In this document: piece by piece, positions 34,517 to 42,566 of the stretch
How the letters are laid out: every line of letters starts with the position of its first letter
How positions within the stretch are numbered: the stretch's first letter is position 1
Assembly: GCF_000091305.1 (NCBI RefSeq)
Contig: NC_013929.1
Span: forward strand, 992,001-1,056,000
DNA: 64,000 nucleotides
Source of the DNA: Streptomyces scabiei 87.22
Lineage (GTDB): Bacteria > Actinomycetota > Actinomycetes > Streptomycetales > Streptomycetaceae
Direction: 5' to 3'
Position numbers and translations under genes: made by a program
Notes under the pieces: model-generated
The model's database searches: none
What the model was told of the DNA's origin: nothing
The model's input: the letters and a program-made list of their open reading frames with translations, nothing else

Positions 34517-35533
34517 ATGAGTGTCGGAGAGGGGAACGAGGCGTACGGGAGGGAACCGTTCAAGCGGTCCAGGAGCCACTTCACGGACCGGGTCACCGCC
34601 GACGGCCGGGACGGCCGGCCGGTGGAGGCGGGCCGTTACCGGCTGGTGGTCAGCCGGGCCTGCCCCTGGGCGAGCCGGGCGGTGATCTCCCGGCGGCTGC
34701 TGGGCCTGGAGGACGCGCTGTCGATGGCCGTGGCCGACCCGATCCAGGACGACCGCAGCTGGCGGTTCACGCTGGACCCGGACGGCCGCGACCCGGTCCT
34801 CGGCATCCGGTTCCTGAAGGAGGCGTACGACGCGCGGGAGAGCGACTACCCGGGCGGGGTCAGCGTTCCCGCGCTCGTGGACGTGCCGAGCGGGGAGCTG
34901 GTCACCAACGACTACCAGCAGCTCACCCTCGACCTCGCCACCGAGTGGACGGCCCTGCACCGCGAGGGCGCGCCCGACCTGTACCCGCGGGCGCTGCGCG
35001 ACGAGATCGACACCGTCATGGCCGAGGTGTACGAGGACGTCAACAACGGGGTGTACCGGGCGGGCTTCGCCACCGGGCAGAAGGAGTACGAGGAGGCGTG
35101 CGCCGGGGTGTTCCGGCGGCTGGAGGCGCTGTCGGACCGGCTGTCCCGGCGGCGCTACCTCGTCGGAGGGACGATCACGGAGGCGGACATCCGGCTCTTC
35201 ACCACACTGGTGCGTTTCGACCCCGTCTACCACGGTCACTTCAAGTGCAACCGCCGGAAGCTGACCGAGGACCGAGTGCTGTGGGCGTACGCCCGTGATC
35301 TCTTCCAGACCCCGGGGTTCGGCGACACCGTCGACTTCGACCACATCAAGCGGCACTACTACCAGGTGCACACGGGCATCAACCCGACCGCCGTGGTGCC
35401 GCTCGGCCCCGACCTGGCGGGCTGGCTCACGCCCCACGGCCGCGAGGACCTCGGCGGCAGCCCGTTCGGCGACGGGACGGCCCCCGGGCCGGTGCCCGCC
35501 GCCGAGGCCGTGGCACCGCAGGGCCGTCCCTGA
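34517..35533 (+). CDS. Glutathionyl-hydroquinone reductase-like (ECM4/GST superfamily) protein
   Basis: 338 residues of the ECM4/Xi-class GST family. The catalytic Cys49 is in SRACPWASR. DPVLGIRFLKEAYDARESDY and VPALVDVPSGELVTNDYQQL are typical, as is the helical domain with GGTITEADIRLFTTLVRFD and DRVLWAYARDLFQTPGFGD. In bacteria using glutathione these reduce glutathionyl-hydroquinones. Streptomyces make mycothiol instead, so this enzyme probably acts on mycothiol adducts (inference). ATG 34517 has GGGAGG 9 bases upstream. A long Pro/Ala tail ends the protein. DUF4235 follows 35 bases downstream. Confidence 0.88.
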   Translation: MSVGEGNEAYGREPFKRSRSHFTDRVTADGRDGRPVEAGRYRLVVSRACPWASRAVISRRLLGLEDALSMAVADPIQDDRSWRFTLDPDGRDPVLGIRFLKEAYDARESDYPGGVSVPALVDVPSGELVTNDYQQLTLDLATEWTALHREGAPDLYPRALRDEIDTVMAEVYEDVNNGVYRAGFATGQKEYEEACAGVFRRLEALSDRLSRRRYLVGGTITEADIRLFTTLVRFDPVYHGHFKCNRRKLTEDRVLWAYARDLFQTPGFGDTVDFDHIKRHYYQVHTGINPTAVVPLGPDLAGWLTPHGREDLGGSPFGDGTAPGPVPAAEAVAPQGRP

Positions 35534-35568
35534 CCGGCGGCCTCACCGCACGCACGAAGGAGGACCAG

Positions 35569-35865
35569 ATGTCCAAGAAGAAGAAGCTCCCGCTGGCCTA
35601 CCAGCCGCTCGGCTTCGCCCTCGGCTGGGCGGGCGGTGCGCTGGCCTCGCTGGCGTTCCGCAAGACCTGGAAGCTGATCCGGCACGAGGACGACGCGCCC
35701 GACGCGCTGGACCGGGACCGCGGCTGGGGCGAGGTGCTGCTCGCGGCGGCCGTGCAGGGCGCGATCTTCGCGGTCGTGCGCAGCGCGGTGGACCGCACGG
35801 GCGCGAAGGCCATCGAGCGGTCCACCGGCGTGTGGCCGGCCACCGAGAAGGGCGGCCGGGACTGA
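35569..35865 (+). CDS. DUF4235 small membrane protein
   Basis: 98-residue protein with two hydrophobic segments (about 12-30, LGFALGWAGGALASLAF, and 52-68, VLLAAAVQGAIFAVV) separated by a charged loop, matching DUF4235. The function is unknown. MSKKKK begins with a basic cytoplasmic end. It follows the GHR-like gene on the same strand with an AAGGAGG ribosome site and is probably co-transcribed. Confidence 0.88.
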   Translation: MSKKKKLPLAYQPLGFALGWAGGALASLAFRKTWKLIRHEDDAPDALDRDRGWGEVLLAAAVQGAIFAVVRSAVDRTGAKAIERSTGVWPATEKGGRD

Positions 35866-35883
35866 GTCACGGGGCCGATGGCG

Positions 35884-36276
35884 TCAGCCCTGTTTCGGGG
35901 CCGTGGAGTGTTCGCGGCGCAGGGTGAAGGAGTGGCCGGCCGGGTCGGAGTAACCGCGCTCCTCGAACGGCCCGGCCGGCTCCTTGGTGTCCACCGGACG
36001 CCCGCCGAGCGAGACGATCCGCCGTTCGGCCTCGTCGAGGTCGTCGACGTAGAAGTCCAGATGGGCCTGGAGGGAGTTCTCGGGGCGGGGCCAGCTGGGC
36101 GGGGTGGCGTTGACGTCCCGGCGGAACGCCAGCCGGGCGCCGCAGGCCGCCTCGATCTCCACGCGGTTGGCGGTGGCGTCCGTCTCCTCGGCGTCGAGCA
36201 GCTCCTTGTAGAACACCGCGAGCTTCTCCGGCTCGGCGCAGTCCAGCACCACGAGGCCCGCCTGTACCAGTGCCAT
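35884..36276 (-). CDS. VOC-fold (glyoxalase/dioxygenase-like) protein
   Basis: 130-residue vicinal-oxygen-chelate-fold protein with two beta-alpha-beta-beta-beta modules: LVVLDCAEPEKLAVFYKELL, then LQAHLDFYVDDLDEAERRIV and YSDPAGHSFTLRRE. The family includes glyoxalases, dioxygenases and antibiotic-binding proteins. ATG 36276 follows GGAGGAG. The metal ligands are not all clear, so a binding role is as likely as catalysis. It stands alone between DUF4235 and the DUF1304 operator region. Confidence 0.8.
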   Translation of the reverse strand: MALVQAGLVVLDCAEPEKLAVFYKELLDAEETDATANRVEIEAACGARLAFRRDVNATPPSWPRPENSLQAHLDFYVDDLDEAERRIVSLGGRPVDTKEPAGPFEERGYSDPAGHSFTLRREHSTAPKQG

Positions 36277-36488
36277 GTCTCCTCCGTACGGGATCCCGGG
36301 CGCGGGGGACGGTCCACCGCCGCCCATACGCTCCCCGGGTACCCGCCGGCTACAGATTCAGCCGCAGCGTGAGCGCCTGGGTGCGGCTCACCGGACGCTC
36401 GCCTCGCCGTCGCTCCCGCACACAAGCCCCCCGCAGGGTGCGTCGGTCATCGTCGTGGCGGTGGTCACAGGCCCACCTGGTGGACTTC

Positions 36489-36524
36489 CTGGACAGGCGT
36501 CCAGCTATAGTGGACATCCGTCCA
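36489..36524. promoter_or_regulatory. Two palindromic operators before the DUF1304-TetR pair
   Basis: CTGGACAGGCGTCCAG (36489-36504) and TGGACATCCGTCCA (36511-36524) share the form TGGAC-N4-GTCCA. A TATAGT hexamer lies between them at 36506-36511, as expected for a -10. The TetR gene downstream is the likely binder, so the operon is probably self-repressed. A further TGGAC half-site is at 36481. Confidence 0.75.
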
Positions 36525-36565
36525 AGAGGTTCGGAAGTTCCAGTGAGTTACGGAGACTGTTGACC

Positions 36566-36928
36566 ATGGAGATCCTGGCGAACGTGCTGGTCGCGCTGGT
36601 GGCCCTGCTGCACGCGTACATCCTGGTGATGGAGATGTTCCTGTGGCAGAAGAAGCAGGGGATGTCCTTCCACGGGATGGACGCGGAGATGGCCGAGCGC
36701 ACCGCCGCGATGGCCGCCAACCAGGGGCTCTACAACGGCTTCCTCGCCGCCGGTCTGGTGTGGGGCCTGATCGCCGGTGACCCGACCGGGTACCGGGTCC
36801 AGATCTTCTTCCTGGCCTGTGTGATCGTCGCCGGCGTGTACGGCGCCGCCACCGCCAACCGCCGCATCCTCGTCGCCCAGGCGCTCCCCGGCGCACTCGC
36901 CCTGGCCGCCGTCCTCGTCGCGGGATGA
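36566..36928 (+). CDS. DUF1304 membrane protein
   Basis: 120-residue protein with four hydrophobic helices, matching DUF1304: LVALLHAYILVMEMFLWQ, AANQGLYNGFLAAGLVWGLI, then IFFLACVIVAGVYGAAT. The function is unknown. ATG 36566 is the family start. It overlaps the TetR start by four bases (ATGA), so the two are translationally coupled. The paired TetR and twin operators suggest that it answers a small-molecule signal, for example as a stress or efflux-related membrane protein (inference). Confidence 0.88.
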   Translation: MEILANVLVALVALLHAYILVMEMFLWQKKQGMSFHGMDAEMAERTAAMAANQGLYNGFLAAGLVWGLIAGDPTGYRVQIFFLACVIVAGVYGAATANRRILVAQALPGALALAAVLVAG

Positions 36929-37497
36929 CCCCGGAGGAACCCCGGAGCACCGAGGACCCCCGGGCCGCCCGCACCCGGGCCAGACTGCGCGGGGCCCTCC
37001 TCGACGAGTGCGCCACGCACCCCCTGCACGAGGTCAGCGTGGCCGCGCTGGTCCGCCGGGCGGGGGTGGGGCGGGCCACGTTCTACGTGCACTACCCGGA
37101 CCTGGAGGCGCTGGCGGTCGACGCCTGCGCCGATGTCGTACGGGAGGCGGTGGAGGCGTTGCACGCCTGGCGGGGCCGCCCCGACCCGGTGCGGGCGCCG
37201 GCGGCACTGCCGGAGTTCTTCGCCGGACTCGCCCCGCACGCGGCCCTGTACCGCGCTCTGCTGGCGCCGGGCGGCGGCGGGCCGCTCGGCCTGGTCCTGC
37301 ACCGGGACCTGCGCGCCTACAGCCTCCGTGAACGCGAACTGGCGGGGGCCGCGGACGCCCCGCTGGTGGCCTCCGCGGTGGCGGCCACCTTCGCCGGGGT
37401 GCTCGCGGACTGGCTGCACGGCCTCCTCGACGGCACCCCCCGGGAGATCGCCGACCAGGCGTGGCAGCTGCTGGTCGCCCTGCACCGCAGCCGCTGA
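36925..37497 (+). CDS. TetR-family regulator coupled to DUF1304
   Basis: 190 residues. The HTH (about 15-60) reads ARLRGALLDECATHPLHEVS, then AALVRRAGVGRATFYVHYPD. The C-terminal half resembles TetR_C domains with a helical ligand pocket. ATG 36925 overlaps the DUF1304 stop. The recognition helix and the two TGGAC-N4-GTCCA palindromes upstream make autoregulation likely. A strong bidirectional terminator follows. Confidence 0.88.
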   Translation: MTPEEPRSTEDPRAARTRARLRGALLDECATHPLHEVSVAALVRRAGVGRATFYVHYPDLEALAVDACADVVREAVEALHAWRGRPDPVRAPAALPEFFAGLAPHAALYRALLAPGGGGPLGLVLHRDLRAYSLRERELAGAADAPLVASAVAATFAGVLADWLHGLLDGTPREIADQAWQLLVALHRSR

Positions 37498-37514
37498 GGG
37501 CACGGGCGTGCGAC

Positions 37515-37556
37515 GGCCCTGTGGGGTGACCCGGTGTGCGGGTCACCCCCAGGGCC
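37515..37556. terminator. Strong bidirectional terminator
   Basis: GGCCCTG-T-GGGGTGACCCG (37515-37533) pairs with CGGGTCACCCC-CAGGGCC (37539-37556), an 18-pair stem with one bulge and a 5-base loop. It lies between the converging TetR and alcohol dehydrogenase genes. Confidence 0.82.
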
Positions 37557-37616
37557 GGGGTCACGCGGGGAGGACGTGCCCCGGCGGGAGAGGGCTCCTC
37601 GGGACGCCGGTACGCG

Positions 37617-38726
37617 TCAGAACGTCAGCACGGGCTTGATGCTGCGACCGCCGCTCATGTCGGCGACGGCCTGCCCGATGTCCTCGAACCTGTAGCGGCT
37701 GATCAGCCGGTCGAGCGGGAGCTTGCCCTCCTTCACCAGCTGCACCAGGACCGGGATGGCGGTCTGGATCTCGTTGTCGCCGAGGGTGAGTCCGACGACC
37801 CGCTTGCCGCCCAGCATGCCGTTGACGTCGAGGGAGACCTCGGTGCCGAACGGCGGGGCGCCCACGATGACGAGGGTCCCGCGCGCGGCGAGGGCGTCGA
37901 CGCCCTTGCGGAGCACGAAGACGCTGCCGGTGGTCTCGACGACACCGTCGGCGCCCCGGCCGCCGGTGATCTCCATGACCGCCTCGGTGATGTCGGCGAC
38001 CTCACCGGCGTTCACCGTGTGGGTGGCGCCCAGCTCCTTGGCCAGGTCCAGCCGCTCACCGACCTTGTCGACGGCGATCACGGTGGTCGCGGGGGTGAGG
38101 GCCGCCGCCATCACGGCGGAGAGGCCGACGGCACCTGCGCCCAGGACGACGAGGGTGCTGCCCGCGCGGGGCTCCAGCACGTTCCAGACGGCGCCGACAC
38201 CGGTCTGGACGCCGCAGCCGAGCGGGGCGATGGAGTCCAGCGGTACGTCCGGGTCGACCTTGACGAGACCGCGCTCGTCGACCAGGGCGCGCTCGGCGAA
38301 GGAGGACTGGCCGAAGAAGTGCCCGCCGAGGTCCTGGCCGTCGCGGCTGATGGTGCCGGTGCCGTCGGCCCGGCGTCCGCCGAGCAGGTTCAGCGGGAGC
38401 CAGGTGGCGCAGTACGCCGGGTGCCCGTCCCGGCAGTTCCCGCAGGTACCGCAGGAGGTGAAGGACAGGACGACGTGGTCGCCGGGCACGACGGAGGTGA
38501 CGCCCGGACCTACGGCCTCGACGACACCGGCACCCTCGTGGCCGAGGACGCCGGGCAGCGGGAAGGGCAGCCCGCCGCTCGCGACCCCCAGGTCGGTGTG
38601 GCACAGCCCGGCGGCGACCATCCGGACGAGGACCTCGCCGCGCGCCGGCTCGTCGAGGACGACCTCGGAGAGAGTGAAGGGTGCGCCCCCGGACTCGACC
38701 ACGGCGGCGCGTGTGGTGATGGACAT
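37617..38726 (-). CDS. Zinc-dependent alcohol dehydrogenase (aryl-alcohol dehydrogenase-like)
   Basis: 369-residue medium-chain dehydrogenase. Catalytic zinc ligands are Cys42 (GLCHTD), His63-Glu64 (GHEGAG) and Cys171. Structural zinc Cys are 92, 95, 98 and 106 (CGTCGNCRDGHPAYC). The Rossmann loop is LGAGAVGLSAVMAA, and an Asp follows in IAVDKVGERL, which favours NAD. The organisation resembles aryl-alcohol/benzyl-alcohol dehydrogenases. It lies 32 bases after the aldehyde dehydrogenase gene on the same strand, so alcohol to aldehyde to acid is a natural reading. Confidence 0.92.
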   Translation of the reverse strand: MSITTRAAVVESGGAPFTLSEVVLDEPARGEVLVRMVAAGLCHTDLGVASGGLPFPLPGVLGHEGAGVVEAVGPGVTSVVPGDHVVLSFTSCGTCGNCRDGHPAYCATWLPLNLLGGRRADGTGTISRDGQDLGGHFFGQSSFAERALVDERGLVKVDPDVPLDSIAPLGCGVQTGVGAVWNVLEPRAGSTLVVLGAGAVGLSAVMAAALTPATTVIAVDKVGERLDLAKELGATHTVNAGEVADITEAVMEITGGRGADGVVETTGSVFVLRKGVDALAARGTLVIVGAPPFGTEVSLDVNGMLGGKRVVGLTLGDNEIQTAIPVLVQLVKEGKLPLDRLISRYRFEDIGQAVADMSGGRSIKPVLTF

Positions 38727-38758
38727 GCTGGTGGACTCCTTGGCTTCCAGGGGTGCGC

Positions 38759-40216
38759 TCAGTCGAGCGAGACGACGACGGACTTGACCTTGGTGTAGGA
38801 CTCCAGGGCCTCGGGACCGTACTCGCGGCCGAAGCCGGAGGCCTTCACGCCCCCGAAGGGCACGGCGGGGTCGAGCATCGGCCAGTCGTTGACCCAGACG
38901 ATGCCCGCCTGGAGCCGGTCGGCGACGCGGTGGGCGCGGGTGAGGTTGGTGGTCTGGATGCCGGAGGCCAGGCCGTACGGTGTGGAGTTGGCTAGCTCGA
39001 CGGCCTCGTCCTCTGAGTCGAAGGGCTGCACGGTGAGGACCGGCCCGAAGACCTCCTCCTGGACGACCCGGGAGTCGTTGCCGAGGTCGGCGATGACGGT
39101 GGGCTTGTAGTAGTAGCCGCCGTCCAGGTCCAGGCGCTCGCCGCCGCAGACGATCCGGCCGCCCTCCTTGCGGGCCAGCTCGACGTACTCCTCGACCTTC
39201 TTCAGGTGCCGCTCGCCCGCCATCGGGCCGATGACCGTCTCGGGCCGCCGGGGGTCGCCGATCGGCACACCGGGCACCGCCTCGGCGAGGATCCCGAGCA
39301 CGGTGTCGTGGACCGCCCGGGCGACCAGCAGACGGGGGCCGCCCATGCAGAACTGGCCGGTGTTGAAGACGAAGCCCTTGATGATGGCGCCGATGGCCTT
39401 CTCGAGGTCGGCGTCCTCGAAGACGAGGTGGGCGGCGTTGCCGCCCAGCTCCATGGTGACCTGCTTCAGGCCCTCGCCGGCGACGCTCGCCGCGTGCCGG
39501 CCGGTCGCGGTGGAACCGGTGAAGGCGATCTTGTCGACGCCGGGGTTGCGCAGCAGCGCCTCGCCGGCGACCGGACCGGTGCCGGTGACGACGTTGAAGA
39601 CGCCGTCCGGGACGCCGGCCCGCTGCAGCAGGTCCGCCATGTAGAGAGCGCTGAGCGGGGTCTCCTCGGCGGGCTTGTGCACGATCGTGTTGCCGGCCGC
39701 CAGCGCCGGGGCGATCTTGGAGCCGGCCAGGATCAGCGGGAAGTTGAACGGGGTGATCGCGCCGACCACACCGATCGGTCCGCGCCGGGTGTAGGCGAGG
39801 CGGTTGTTGGGGACGTCGCGGGCGGAGCCGTCCAGGGACCAGGCGAGCGAGGCGTAGTACTCGTAGTCGTTGGCCGCGTTCGTCACGTCCACGGCGTGCG
39901 CCAGGGTGATGGGCTTGCCTACGTCCCGGCTCTCGAGGGCGGCGATGTCGTCGGCGTTCTCCCGGATCAGCTCGGCCACGCGGTGCAGGATCCGGCCGCG
40001 CTCACGGCCGCTCAGACCGGACCACGTGCCGCTGTCGAACGCCTCGCGCGCGGCGCGCACGGCGGCGTCGACGTCGGCGGCGCCCGCCTCCGCGACCGTC
40101 GTGACCACCTGGCCCGTGGACGGGTCGATCACGTCGGTACGTGCCCCGTCGGTCGCGTCGAGCCACTGTCCACCGATGAACAGCCGTCCGGGCCCGCTCT
40201 CGAAGGTGGTCGTCAT
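38759..40216 (-). CDS. NAD(P)-dependent aldehyde dehydrogenase
   Basis: 485-residue ALDH-superfamily enzyme oxidising an aldehyde to the acid. Catalytic Cys290 is in NTGQFCMGG and the base Glu256 in TMELGGNAAH. Asn158 is in TPFNFP and Lys181 in VHKPAEETP. The sequence suggests the benzaldehyde/betaine-aldehyde-like group, but substrate cannot be fixed. ATG 40216 has a GAGGAG site. It is the first gene of a two-gene operon with the alcohol dehydrogenase, under a TTGACA promoter covered by two palindromes and opposite a MarR gene. Confidence 0.93.
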   Translation of the reverse strand: MTTTFESGPGRLFIGGQWLDATDGARTDVIDPSTGQVVTTVAEAGAADVDAAVRAAREAFDSGTWSGLSGRERGRILHRVAELIRENADDIAALESRDVGKPITLAHAVDVTNAANDYEYYASLAWSLDGSARDVPNNRLAYTRRGPIGVVGAITPFNFPLILAGSKIAPALAAGNTIVHKPAEETPLSALYMADLLQRAGVPDGVFNVVTGTGPVAGEALLRNPGVDKIAFTGSTATGRHAASVAGEGLKQVTMELGGNAAHLVFEDADLEKAIGAIIKGFVFNTGQFCMGGPRLLVARAVHDTVLGILAEAVPGVPIGDPRRPETVIGPMAGERHLKKVEEYVELARKEGGRIVCGGERLDLDGGYYYKPTVIADLGNDSRVVQEEVFGPVLTVQPFDSEDEAVELANSTPYGLASGIQTTNLTRAHRVADRLQAGIVWVNDWPMLDPAVPFGGVKASGFGREYGPEALESYTKVKSVVVSLD

Positions 40217-40292
40217 TGCCCACTCCTCAGCCTTGATCCAGCGTGATACAGCCCTGGGTCAGCGCCTGCCCAGCACCGATCACCAAGTTTTC

Positions 40293-40315
40293 AACCAACA
40301 GGAATCCTGTTGGTT
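40293..40315. promoter_or_regulatory. Long palindromic operator 1 (MarR type)
   Basis: AACCAACAGGA (40293-40303), one spacer base, then its exact complement TCCTGTTGGTT (40305-40315). This perfect 11-base inverted repeat lies in the divergent ALDH/MarR promoter region, just past the ALDH -10 in the ALDH direction, so binding should block that promoter. Confidence 0.82.
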
Positions 40316-40318
40316 CGC

Positions 40319-40347
40319 AGTTTCATTACACACAGGTTTCCTGTCAA
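40319..40347 (-). promoter_or_regulatory. Predicted promoter of the ALDH-ADH operon with operator 2
   Basis: Minus-strand TTGACA (40347-40342) and GAAACT (40324-40319) are 17 bases apart. A second palindrome, ACAGG-TTT-CCTGT (40332-40344), shares the ACAGG core of operator 1 and covers the -35. Both sites would repress the operon. Confidence 0.65.
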
Positions 40348-40364
40348 TGCCCTACGCTGATCGC

Positions 40365-40793
40365 ATGGTCGGCACCAAGGCACCCCCCTCCCTCCTCTAC
40401 ATGGTCAAGCAGGTGGAGCTGATTGTCCGCTCGCACCTGGACGAGCTGGTGCGGCCGGCCGGCATCACGGCGCTGCAGTACACGTCCCTGACCGTGCTGG
40501 AGCGGCACGACGGACTGTCGGCCGCCCAGCTAGCCCGCGACTCGTTCGTGACGGCCCAGTCCACCGCGGATCTCGTGCGCAGCCTGGAGAACCGGGGCCT
40601 CGTGCGCCGGGAACGCAATCCGCGCAACCGGCGCGAGCTGCTGATCCTGCTGACCGACGAGGCGCGCGAGCTGCTCGCCCGCCTTGCCGAACCCGTGCGT
40701 GAGCTGGAGGAACGCATGCTCAGCGACCTCACCCCACACCAGGCCGACCAGTTCAGACAGGCCCTGTCCCGGGCCTGGCACGCCCTGTCGTAG
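40365..40793 (+). CDS. MarR-family regulator of the ALDH-ADH operon
   Basis: 142-residue winged-helix protein: LQYTSLTVLERHDGLSAAQL, then SFVTAQSTADLVRSLENRGL and wing VRRERNPRNRRELLILLTDE. Such regulators are released from DNA by phenolic or aromatic ligands. ATG 40365 was chosen; ATG 40347, just past operator 2, is an alternative, and neither has a ribosome site. The gene is divergent from ALDH-ADH with two palindromes between, so it very probably represses both directions. Confidence 0.85.
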   Translation: MVGTKAPPSLLYMVKQVELIVRSHLDELVRPAGITALQYTSLTVLERHDGLSAAQLARDSFVTAQSTADLVRSLENRGLVRRERNPRNRRELLILLTDEARELLARLAEPVRELEERMLSDLTPHQADQFRQALSRAWHALS

Positions 40794-40996
40794 CGCACTC
40801 CGGGCGCACCATGGGCGCACCTCGCGCGCGCTCCGCGCGAATCTCGGGACAGAATGCCTGAGAAATCAAAGACATATGTCAATCGAACATGCTGAAATTC
40901 ACCCTGACGGGGGTAACTTGCAGAGCAGGGACGGGCGTTGCTCCCGGCCTGCCCTCATGTCCGTCCTCATTCAGTCCGGTTGGAGGCGATGCCGTC

Positions 40997-41380
40997 GTGT
41001 CGAGCGACCCCACACCGCCCGCGACCGGGCACCTGCGCGTCCGCACGGACCGCGGCCGTACCGTGCTCGAACTCCACGGCGAGATCGACATCGCGGCGGC
41101 CGTGGAGATCATCCCGCACCTCGACGCGGCGACGAGCGGCCCCGGCGCCCGGATCGTGATCGACCTGCGGCACGTCGAGTTCTTCGACTGCTCGGGCCTG
41201 CGGCTGCTCTACCGGGCCCGGCAGCGGGTGCTCGACCGCGACGGCGAACTGCGGCTGGTCTGCACCCACCCGCTCACCCTGCGCGTCCTCAAGGTCACCG
41301 GCCTGGCCCGGCTGCTGCCGCCCGCCCCCACGCTGGAGGCGGCCCTGGCACAGCCCGAGGCCACGACCGGCACGTTATGA
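40997..41380 (+). CDS. STAS-domain anti-sigma factor antagonist (second copy)
   Basis: 127 residues. The STAS core reads VLELHGEIDIAAAVEIIPHL, IVIDLRHVEFFDCSGLRLLY and ELRLVCTHPLTLRVLKVTGL. The phosphorylatable Ser is in DCSGL. It lacks the long proline-rich tail of the protein at 1766 but is otherwise similar. GTG 40997 has GGAGG 10 bases upstream; an earlier in-frame ATG has no site. No sigma or anti-sigma gene is adjacent. It is transcribed toward the PRPP synthetase gene (converging). Confidence 0.87.
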   Translation: MSSDPTPPATGHLRVRTDRGRTVLELHGEIDIAAAVEIIPHLDAATSGPGARIVIDLRHVEFFDCSGLRLLYRARQRVLDRDGELRLVCTHPLTLRVLKVTGLARLLPPAPTLEAALAQPEATTGTL

Positions 41381-41421
41381 CCTTGCCGCCGCCCACCCTC
41401 TCCCCAGGGTGACCCTCCCGC

Positions 41422-42372
41422 TCACTCCCCCGGCGCGTCGAACAGGGCGCTGACGGACTCGCCGTTGTGGATGCGACGCACGGCCTCCGCGAGCGCGGGG
41501 GCGATGGACAGGATCCTGAGCTTGTCGGTGCGCTCCTCCACGGGCACCGGCACGGTGTTGGTGCAGACGATCTCCAGGATGTCGGGCTGAGCGCTCAGCC
41601 GCTTGAGGGCACCCGCCGCGAACAGCCCGTGCGTGCACGCCACCCGGATCGAGCGCGGCCCCAGCTCGCGCAACCGCTCCAGCAGCTCGACGACGGTGCT
41701 GCCCTTGGCGATCTCGTCGTCGAGGACGATCACATCCCGCCCGGCCACCTCGCCGATCACCGAGTTGATGCTCACCCGGTCGTCCGCGAACCGCTGCTTG
41801 GCACCCGCCGCCACCTGCGCCCCGATCATCCGCGCGAAGGCCGCCGCCTCCTTGGCGTTGCCCAGGTCCGGCGAGACGACCGTCGTACGCGACAGGTCGT
41901 ACTGCCGGAAGTGGGCCGCCAGCTCGCGCAGCGCGTGCAGATGATCGACCGGCACCGAGAAGAACCCGTGCACCTGCGGTGAGTGCAGGGTCATGGCGAG
42001 GACACGGCCCGCCCCCGCGGACACCATCAGATCGGCGACCAGCCGGCCGCCGATGGAGATCCGCGGTGCGTCCTTCTTGTCGGAGCGGGCGTAGGAGTAG
42101 TGCGGCATGACCACGGTGATCCGGCCGGCCGAGGCACCGCGCGCCGCGTCGCACATCAGCAGCAGCTCGACGAGATGCTCCTGGACGGGCGCGACCAGCG
42201 GCTGCACCAGGAACACGTCCTTCTCCCGGCAGTTGGCCTGGAGCTGCACCTCCAGACAGTCGTTGGCGAAGCGGCTGACCCTCGACGGGCTCAGCGGCAC
42301 CCCCAGGTGCGCGCACACCTCGTCCGCGAGCTCGGGATGGGCGCTGCCGGTGAAGACGGCGATGTCACGCAC
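41422..42372 (-). CDS. Ribose-phosphate diphosphokinase (PRPP synthetase) paralogue
   Basis: 316 residues. Phosphoribosyl diphosphate synthetases make PRPP from ribose-5-phosphate and ATP for nucleotides, His and Trp. VFTGSAHPELADEVCAHLGV and FANDCLEVQLQANCREKDVF are typical, with VMPHYSYARSDKKDAPRISI as the flexible loop. The PRPP-binding loop, usually DDxxDTGGT, reads VLDDEIAKGSTVVE, so the second Asp and the GG are changed. The organism should also have a standard copy elsewhere. GTG 42372 follows GAGGAG. The protein may be a divergent or regulatory synthetase. Confidence 0.85.
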   Translation of the reverse strand: MRDIAVFTGSAHPELADEVCAHLGVPLSPSRVSRFANDCLEVQLQANCREKDVFLVQPLVAPVQEHLVELLLMCDAARGASAGRITVVMPHYSYARSDKKDAPRISIGGRLVADLMVSAGAGRVLAMTLHSPQVHGFFSVPVDHLHALRELAAHFRQYDLSRTTVVSPDLGNAKEAAAFARMIGAQVAAGAKQRFADDRVSINSVIGEVAGRDVIVLDDEIAKGSTVVELLERLRELGPRSIRVACTHGLFAAGALKRLSAQPDILEIVCTNTVPVPVEERTDKLRILSIAPALAEAVRRIHNGESVSALFDAPGE

Positions 42373-42566
42373 GGTCGGCTCCTCGTATGAACATGATCAT
42401 TACGGGTTGCGCGGCTCATGCTACTGGCCGGCCCGTGAACGCCGATCCGATACGGACGCCCGGCCGGCCGCACCCACGAGCCGTGGACGATTGCGGACAA
42501 ACACCAACTCGGCGTTCCCCCGGGGTCTTTGAGGGCATTCGTTGAAAGAGGAAGGAGGGCCGTCGA

